Assembly: GCA_043782425.1 (NCBI GenBank)
Contig: JAYWAM010000030.1
Location: forward strand, 1-7,409
Direction: 5' to 3'
DNA from: JAYWAM01 sp043782425
GTDB lineage: Bacteria; Pseudomonadota; Gammaproteobacteria; Burkholderiales; Usitatibacteraceae
DNA: 7,409 nucleotides
Every line of letters starts with the position of its first letter. The first letter of the stretch is position 1. Below are positions 6,134 through 7,409 of the stretch, one piece after another. The translations under genes were made by a program, and so were the position numbers. The notes beneath the pieces are model-generated. The model made no database searches and was not told where the DNA came from. It saw nothing but the letters and a program-made list of their open reading frames with translations.

Positions 6134-6171
6134 AATAGCGCAGCGCCACCGCAGCGTGCGGCGCTGCTATT
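6134..6171. other. Long imperfect hairpin in the divergent intergenic region
   Basis: AATAGCGCAGCGCC (6134-6147) pairs with GGCGCTGCTATT (6160-6171), giving 12 base pairs interrupted by a 2-base bulge, with a 12-base loop. It lies 62 bp upstream of the protease start and about 150 bp upstream of the small exported protein. No T-run adjoins it, so it is not an obvious terminator; it may be an operator or a leader structure. To its right, GCCC (6271-6274) and GCCC (6287-6290) could each pair with GGGC (6280-6283) in the leader of the next gene. AT-rich sequence at 6184-6208 holds a TATATT (6203-6208) but no convincing -35 box. Confidence 0.45.
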
Positions 6172-6324
6172 AGGCTGAAAAGGAAAATTGTTATCAAAAC
6201 GATATATTCGCGAGACCTTACGTTAAGACAGGGTGCGCACAATGCCTCCCATCGAGGCTGACTAAGGAAGGCCCGATCAGGGCAAAGCCCGGAACTCCAT
6301 CAATCCAAACCGAAAGGAAACACC

Positions 6325-6672
6325 ATGTATTCGATCAAAACCCGTTCCATGAAAACTGTTTTTGCAGGCGCCGCTGTCGCCCTTGCGCTGCCCCTTTCCG
6401 CCTTTGCCAGCCATGACAACTTGCTACAAGAATTGGCGCGCACCGATGGCGACCCGAGCGGCGTCGGCAGCCACATCGAAGTTTCAGGCAATGGCATCAC
6501 GTCGGCCAAGCCAGACATGTTCATCACCCATCAACTCGCCGTGACAGACGGCTACACAGTACCGCTAGATACGGCAAGCAACGCGCCAATGGCGCACGGC
6601 GGCAAGCACGAGAAAATGAGCGCTGCCACAGAAGCCGACTTGCGCAGATTTGCCGACAGCTATGGCGCGTAA
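6325..6672 (+). CDS. Small exported protein of unknown function
   Basis: The 115-residue product starts at ATG 6325, with AAGGA (6314-6318) 6 bp upstream. A second ATG (residue 9) could also start a signal peptide. Residues 1-28 form a Sec signal (MKTVFAGAAVALALPLSAFA from residue 9) with probable cleavage after AFA, leaving a mature protein of about 87 residues. The mature part opens SHDNLLQELARTDGDPSGVG, then polar sequence with no Cys, a His/Met-containing patch AHGGKHEKM near 89-97, and a helical end EADLRRFADSYGA. I do not recognise a family; the opening weakly resembles small periplasmic DUF4148-like proteins, which is only an impression. A response regulator follows 228 bp downstream on the same strand. 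The His/Met patch might bind metal, but that is not established. It is transcribed divergently from the protease operon. Confidence 0.75.
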   Translation: MYSIKTRSMKTVFAGAAVALALPLSAFASHDNLLQELARTDGDPSGVGSHIEVSGNGITSAKPDMFITHQLAVTDGYTVPLDTASNAPMAHGGKHEKMSAATEADLRRFADSYGA

Positions 6673-6711
6673 AGCCAAGCTGTGCCGCGATGCGCAGATC
6701 TTTTTGATCCT

Positions 6712-6728
6712 GCTGCGCGCGGCGCAGC
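6712..6728. other. Perfect 7-bp GC-rich hairpin after the small exported-protein gene
   Basis: GCTGCGC and GCGCAGC form a perfect stem with a GCG loop, 39 bp after the TAA at 6670-6672. A short GATC-TTTTT-GATC inverted repeat precedes it (6697-6709). The stem has no T-run after it, so it may be a weak or Rho-assisted transcript end, or simply high-G+C self-complementarity. Confidence 0.35.
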
Positions 6729-6752
6729 GCCGCTCAGCAAAGCACCCCAAGG

Positions 6753-6781
6753 CCGGTCGCGCGCTCAAGCAGCGCGGCCGG
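6753..6781. terminator. GC-rich 10-bp hairpin upstream of the response regulator, possible transcript end
   Basis: CCGGTCGCGC (6753-6762) pairs with GCGCGGCCGG (6772-6781), with a single G-U pair and a 9-base loop. It is the strongest hairpin in the 228-bp gap before the response regulator. No T-run follows directly, so classical intrinsic termination is not shown. The rest of the gap (6782-6900) holds no recognisable promoter; TAAACT near 6860 lacks a -35 partner. Confidence 0.35.
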
Positions 6782-6900
6782 TCGGCTGGCGCTTGCAAGC
6801 ATGGTCATTAAAACACAGCGACTTCATGATGAACCGCGCCACAAATAGGGCCGCTGCGGTAAACTCGGCACACTCGACACTTTCGCGGTCAACTGTCACG

Positions 6901-7409
6901 ATGGAGCGCACCGTTCTCGTCATTGAAGATCAACCCGACATCGCGCGGCTTATCACCATGCATGTCGAAGACCTGAACTGTCTGGTGGAAACGGCTCTGG
7001 ATGGCGCGCAAGGCTTGCAGCGCGCACAAGAAAAGCGTTTTGACCTGATTATTCTGGACCTGATGTTGCCGGGCAAAGATGGCCTTGAGATCTGCAAAGC
7101 CATGCGTGCTTCGCGCGACTACACGCCCATCCTCATGCTCACCGCAAAATCGGGCGAGATCGACCGCGTGCTCGGCCTGGAACTGGGCGCCGACGATTAT
7201 CTGGCAAAACCGTTCAGCGTCCCAGAATTGCAGGCGCGCATCAAAGCGATATTTCGCCGTGTCGATGCCTTGTCTGTGAACCAGGCGTCAAAGTCAGAAA
7301 AAATCCGCATCGCCGATCTTGAAATAGATGAAGCGCGGCGTGAAGTCACATTTGCCGGCAGCGCCATCGTGCTCACCGCAAAAGAGTTTGATCTGCTGCT
7401 GCACTTTGC
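6901..7409 (+). CDS. OmpR/PhoB-family response regulator, 3' end beyond the window
   Basis: ATG at 6901 opens a frame that runs off the window without a stop after 169 codons. Residues 1-120 are a receiver domain: acidic pair E9-D10, phospho-acceptor D53 in LIILDLMLPGKDG, T81 in ILMLTAKSG, and K103 in DDYLAKPFSVPEL. Residues from about 135 begin an OmpR-type winged-helix DNA-binding domain (IRIADLEIDEARREV, then IVLTAKEFDLLLHF), cut before the recognition helix. A full protein would be about 220-240 residues. Response regulators of this type act as cytoplasmic transcription factors after phosphorylation by a sensor kinase, which is often the next gene and would lie outside the window. The start is chosen because MERTVLVIEDQPDIARL is the normal receiver N-terminus; no Shine-Dalgarno sequence is evident before it. 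Confidence 0.95.
   Translation, partial: MERTVLVIEDQPDIARLITMHVEDLNCLVETALDGAQGLQRAQEKRFDLIILDLMLPGKDGLEICKAMRASRDYTPILMLTAKSGEIDRVLGLELGADDYLAKPFSVPELQARIKAIFRRVDALSVNQASKSEKIRIADLEIDEARREVTFAGSAIVLTAKEFDLLLHF

Noticed and set aside
6242..6265. Seven-codon ORF (ATG to TAA) in the leader of the small exported protein, considered as a leader peptide
   Set aside because: No Shine-Dalgarno sequence, no run of regulatory codons, and no evidence that the transcript includes it.
6836..6864. Possible promoter with TAAACT before the response regulator
   Set aside because: No acceptable -35 box at 16-18 bp; a single weak -10-like hexamer is not enough.

Overview
The window reads as chromosomal DNA from a Gram-negative proteobacterium, most likely a beta- or gammaproteobacterium. 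It has moderately high G+C, a periplasmic adaptor, a lipobox protein, Sec-exported proteins, and a pair of extragenic palindromes of the CCCTCACCCC...CCCTCTCCCG type common in those classes. The species cannot be named from this sequence.

Left region (1-2443, + strand): a tripartite MacAB-type efflux or export operon. The window opens inside a periplasmic adaptor (MacA/HlyD-like C-terminus). An ABC ATPase and an FtsX/MacB-type permease follow, sharing an ATGA stop/start overlap. Two inverted palindromic repeats lie between adaptor and ATPase, and the second lies inside the ATPase reading frame, so the annotated N-terminus is partly repeat-encoded.

Middle region (2444-3738): a minus-strand lipoprotein of unknown function, then about 440 bp of clear gene decay. 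Translated on the minus strand, this stretch gives the C-terminal part of a BrnT-type (DUF497) toxin overlapping a BrnA-type antitoxin broken by three in-frame stops and a frameshift. Open-reading-frame calling would leave this region blank. A 42-codon basic ORF with a strong Shine-Dalgarno sequence starts just past the remnant on the + strand.

Right-middle region (3740-6072, - strand): a two-gene, translationally coupled operon. First comes an exported trypsin-like serine protease with a complete His/Asp/Ser triad and an unrecognised Cys-containing C-terminal domain. It is followed by a protein with an N-terminal FHA domain and about five membrane segments. The predicted topology puts the FHA domain in the cytoplasm and the C-terminal tail in the periplasm with the protease. 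The FHA domain lacks several usual phosphothreonine contacts.

Right region (6073-7409, + strand): a divergent intergenic segment with a strong imperfect hairpin, a small exported protein of unknown function, a GC-rich intergenic segment with two more hairpins, and the start of an OmpR/PhoB-type response regulator cut by the window end.

The most notable observations are the decayed brnTA locus, the repeat embedded in the ATPase 5' end, and the coupled FHA-membrane/protease pair. I see no CRISPR array, phage module, tRNA, rRNA or intact insertion sequence, and no convincing wholly new multi-gene system.
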